In this document: in pieces, positions 61,817 to 64,000 of the stretch
Numbering within the stretch: position 1 is the stretch's first letter
Layout of the letters: every line of letters begins with the position of its first letter
NCBI GenBank assembly: GCA_020846745.1
Contig: JADLDI010000091.1
Span: 1 to 64,000, forward strand
Reading direction: 5' to 3'
Length of the DNA: 64,000 nt
Origin: Bryobacterales bacterium
GTDB lineage: Bacteria; Acidobacteriota; Terriglobia; Bryobacterales; Bryobacteraceae
Position numbers and translations under genes: made by a program
Notes under the pieces: model-generated
Databases searched by the model: none
The model's input: the letters and a program-made list of their open reading frames with translations, nothing else
What the model was told of the DNA's origin: nothing

Positions 61817-64000
61817 CTAAAACGTGCGGCTGATGGTGAAACGGAACAGGCGCCGGCGCTCATAAAACGGATACGGACGGCCAATGGACTGGATGGCATT
61901 CAAGTAAGTCGCCTGGTTGGGGAATAGCGACGGATCGGCTACGACCGGCGGAATCAGATACTGCTGGAGGACGGTGGGGTTGTAAGCCCAATACAAACGG
62001 AACGGCGCGTTGACCACGGGCATCATGATCTGCAGTTCAAGACCCGTGGAGGTGCGGACGCGCTGAGTGTTCTTGGCGAGCACGACGCGCTGATCGAATG
62101 CCGCCTGCGGAAACAGACCATTCAACTCGTCGAGCCGACCTTGATTGAGGACCAACTGCGAGGGCCGGAGGATCTTGTTCATCCCGGCATCAAAGAACGC
62201 GGCCAGGGTGACCGGGCCGGCGATCGGGATGCGGTACTCAAAATTGCCCACGCTCGAGAAATCGCCGCCCGGGAAGATCATCTGGTACACCGGAATTGTA
62301 GTTGAGACGGCAACTTGTGTTTCCGCACCATTCACGATCGCCTTCTGCAGACGGGCCGATCCGTCAGCGTTCAAAACAGGGACCGTGGCGGTGGAGGGGA
62401 TATAGGCAATCGGCGAAATACCCCAGATTTCAAACCCACGGACGTCGTTTTCACCACCCATATAGAAGCGATTGAAGGGCGGGGCCACACGGCCGTTGTA
62501 CCCGGTGACGAAGCGGGTAAGGCCGTGCATACCGATGACGTGCCCCTTCTTGAGAGCCGGTCGGAACCACTTGAAATCGATGGTGGGTTCGATCATGCGA
62601 ACGTTTCCGCCTAACCCGGCAAACTGGGTCGTGATGTAAAGACTTTTACCGCGCGAAGGAGTAATCGGATGGTCGATCGAGTTGAACGAGTACGACGGGA
62701 TGATTGCCGAGGTCTGAATCCCGGTGAGGGAATTCTGCCCGCTCAACCCTTGGAAGTTGATGTACTCGAAGTATTGTTTTGCCGCTGACGAGTCCTCAGC
62801 AACCGTAATCCGCTGCGTCGAATATGAGTAGGTCAGGCCAACGCGAGCAAACAGGCCTCCAAGCTTGCGAGTAGGCGCCGACAGGAACGACGTGAAGCCG
62901 TACCCGTTCGATACGTAGTTCAACAGGTTCTGACGGCCCAACTGGTTATAGAGCGGAATCAGGTTGCGCCCGGTCAGCAGCGAAACTTCGCGGCCCTGGT
63001 CATAGTTGAAGCGCTGGGTAAAGACGGTGAAACCAGCCGTAATCGGACGGTCGAACAGGTACGGCTCTGTAAATCCAAGGGTGACGTTGCGGATGCGGTC
63101 ACCTAACTGAGCATCGAGAGAAAGCGTCTCGCCCAAGCCGAGGAAGTTGTTGGTCGCGTAACCGAAACCAATGAACGATCCAGCAATTCCGCTAACGCCA
63201 CCGTTCAACTGGACCGAGTTCTTGCCGCGCTCTTTCACTTTGAGCGTAATGTCGACGGTATTGGTTTTCGTATCGCGCTTAATGTCCGCCGCTTCGTTCT
63301 CTTTCAGAACTTCGAAGTACCCAAGCTGGTTCAATCGCAACAGCGAGAGGTCCCAATACCGGGTGTTGTAGATCTGTCCTTCGTCGAGAAGGATTTCGCG
63401 GCGGATCACCTTGTCGCGCGTGGTCGTGTTGCCGGTGAAGTCAATTCGACGAACGAAAAACTGCTTGCCTTCATCGACGTTCAGCGTCAGGTCGATCTTA
63501 CCGGTCTTTGGATCCGGTTCAAACGACGGTTCCGGCACAAAGTCGATATACCCGAATTCTCCATAGAGCTTGCGCATCTGTTCCAGGCCTTTGCGCAGCT
63601 TGGCGGTGGAAAAGATGTCCCCCTCTTTCATCTGGAAGATCGGCTGCATGATGGTCTCAGGGGTTCGGAACAGCTTCACCCCAACGAAGTTGATCTTGTT
63701 CAACTTGAACAGCGGACCTTCTTCAATCGCTATGTTGATGTCCGCGCGCTTGCCCGGCTTGTTCGGCTTGATCAAAGGCAGCTTGAACCCGGCGCCGCCA
63801 AAATCCTTCACCGCCACCGTGTGCTCAAGCGCGCGTGCCGTAAAATAGCCGCGCTGTTGATAGAAGTCGCGAATCCGGTCTTTGTCTTCTTCGAGCTTCG
63901 TCGAATCGAAGCTCTTGGCAAACATGTTCTCGAGAAGAATCGAGTGCGGAACGCCGATCGGACGCGAGTTCTTCATCGCCCGGATCACGGTGCGGTCATT
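61817..64000 (-). CDS. bamA: Outer-membrane assembly factor BamA, C-terminal part
   Basis: The frame is open to the window edge, so the N-terminus is missing; 727 residues are visible. POTRA domains come first (NDRTVIRAMKNSRPIGVP, then FKLNKINFVGVKLFRTPETI and QFFVRRIDFTGNTTTRDKVI), and a 16-strand-type barrel follows (about the last 430 residues) with the conserved VRGFE motif in NDVRGFEIWGISP and the C-terminal aromatic end LFRFTISRTF. BamA inserts and folds outer-membrane proteins. The skp-like gene downstream supports the call. Nothing in the visible part is broken. Confidence 0.95.
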   Translation of the reverse strand, partial: NDRTVIRAMKNSRPIGVPHSILLENMFAKSFDSTKLEEDKDRIRDFYQQRGYFTARALEHTVAVKDFGGAGFKLPLIKPNKPGKRADINIAIEEGPLFKLNKINFVGVKLFRTPETIMQPIFQMKEGDIFSTAKLRKGLEQMRKLYGEFGYIDFVPEPSFEPDPKTGKIDLTLNVDEGKQFFVRRIDFTGNTTTRDKVIRREILLDEGQIYNTRYWDLSLLRLNQLGYFEVLKENEAADIKRDTKTNTVDITLKVKERGKNSVQLNGGVSGIAGSFIGFGYATNNFLGLGETLSLDAQLGDRIRNVTLGFTEPYLFDRPITAGFTVFTQRFNYDQGREVSLLTGRNLIPLYNQLGRQNLLNYVSNGYGFTSFLSAPTRKLGGLFARVGLTYSYSTQRITVAEDSSAAKQYFEYINFQGLSGQNSLTGIQTSAIIPSYSFNSIDHPITPSRGKSLYITTQFAGLGGNVRMIEPTIDFKWFRPALKKGHVIGMHGLTRFVTGYNGRVAPPFNRFYMGGENDVRGFEIWGISPIAYIPSTATVPVLNADGSARLQKAIVNGAETQVAVSTTIPVYQMIFPGGDFSSVGNFEYRIPIAGPVTLAAFFDAGMNKILRPSQLVLNQGRLDELNGLFPQAAFDQRVVLAKNTQRVRTSTGLELQIMMPVVNAPFRLYWAYNPTVLQQYLIPPVVADPSLFPNQATYLNAIQSIGRPYPFYERRRLFRFTISRTF

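Overview
The window reads as a piece of a high-GC Acidobacteriota chromosome, most likely of the Bryobacterales/Solibacterales type. The support is a co-occurrence of families typical of that group: an Oar-like TonB-dependent receptor with a carboxypeptidase-regulatory domain, a PSCyt1/DUF1549/DUF1553 plus DUF1501 pair, a PVC-type haem-binding dehydrogenase, a remnant of the Solibacter TIGR03437 C-terminal domain, a member of the multicopy 'NSRxHGL' family, several WD40 proteins and Tat-type Gfo/Idh/MocA oxidoreductases. No rRNA, tRNA, CRISPR array or intact insertion sequence was seen.

Layout. 0-1 kb: the 3' end of an unknown gene with a Pro/Glu-rich linker, and a small conserved hypothetical. 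1.2-8.7 kb: receptor, multidomain cytochrome-type protein and DUF1501 protein, a likely outer-membrane/periplasmic degradation set. 8.9-23.2 kb: three giant, translationally coupled genes (2427, 1210 and 1127 residues) without signal peptides. The first has an OmpA-like segment and a long DUF6603-like region, the second Fn3-like modules, and the third ends in a phospholipase-D-like half domain whose catalytic residues are replaced. 23.2-28.7 kb: a membrane-spanning winged-helix/propeller/LamG regulator facing a two-gene unit. That unit encodes a SPASM radical SAM enzyme with an N-terminal RRE-like domain and, overlapping it by 4 bases, a Tat-leader WD40 protein with two copies of a Cys-rich tail motif. 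This looks like an uncharacterised maturase/substrate system.

28.6-33.8 kb is an AT-richer accessory patch. It holds small membrane or zinc-ribbon proteins, a frameshifted Jag_N-like gene, and a decayed toxin-antitoxin area (HigA fragment, broken HicA, intact-looking HicB) mixed with dispersed GCGAAACGAA repeats. 33.9-41.3 kb returns to core metabolism: RidA, thymidine kinase, M19 dipeptidase, KDG kinase and the haem-binding dehydrogenase. 41.3-42.5 kb is a second scar, with a frameshifted TIGR03437 remnant, a frameshifted NSRxHGL gene, the same dispersed repeat and a 13-codon stump of a second haem-protein gene.

42.5-64 kb: a large secreted glycosidase-like protein, a sugar isomerase-like protein and sdhCAB; then a Gfo/Idh oxidoreductase with a triple-DUF3395 protein, an intradiol dioxygenase with a WD40 protein, a PL10 pectate lyase with a PqaA-like protein, a baeRF10 release-factor-like protein, another Gfo/Idh oxidoreductase, a mannonate-dehydratase-like protein, and finally Skp/OmpH and the C-terminal part of BamA. 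Pectate lyase, mannonate dehydratase and KDG kinase together suggest plant polysaccharide/uronate use.
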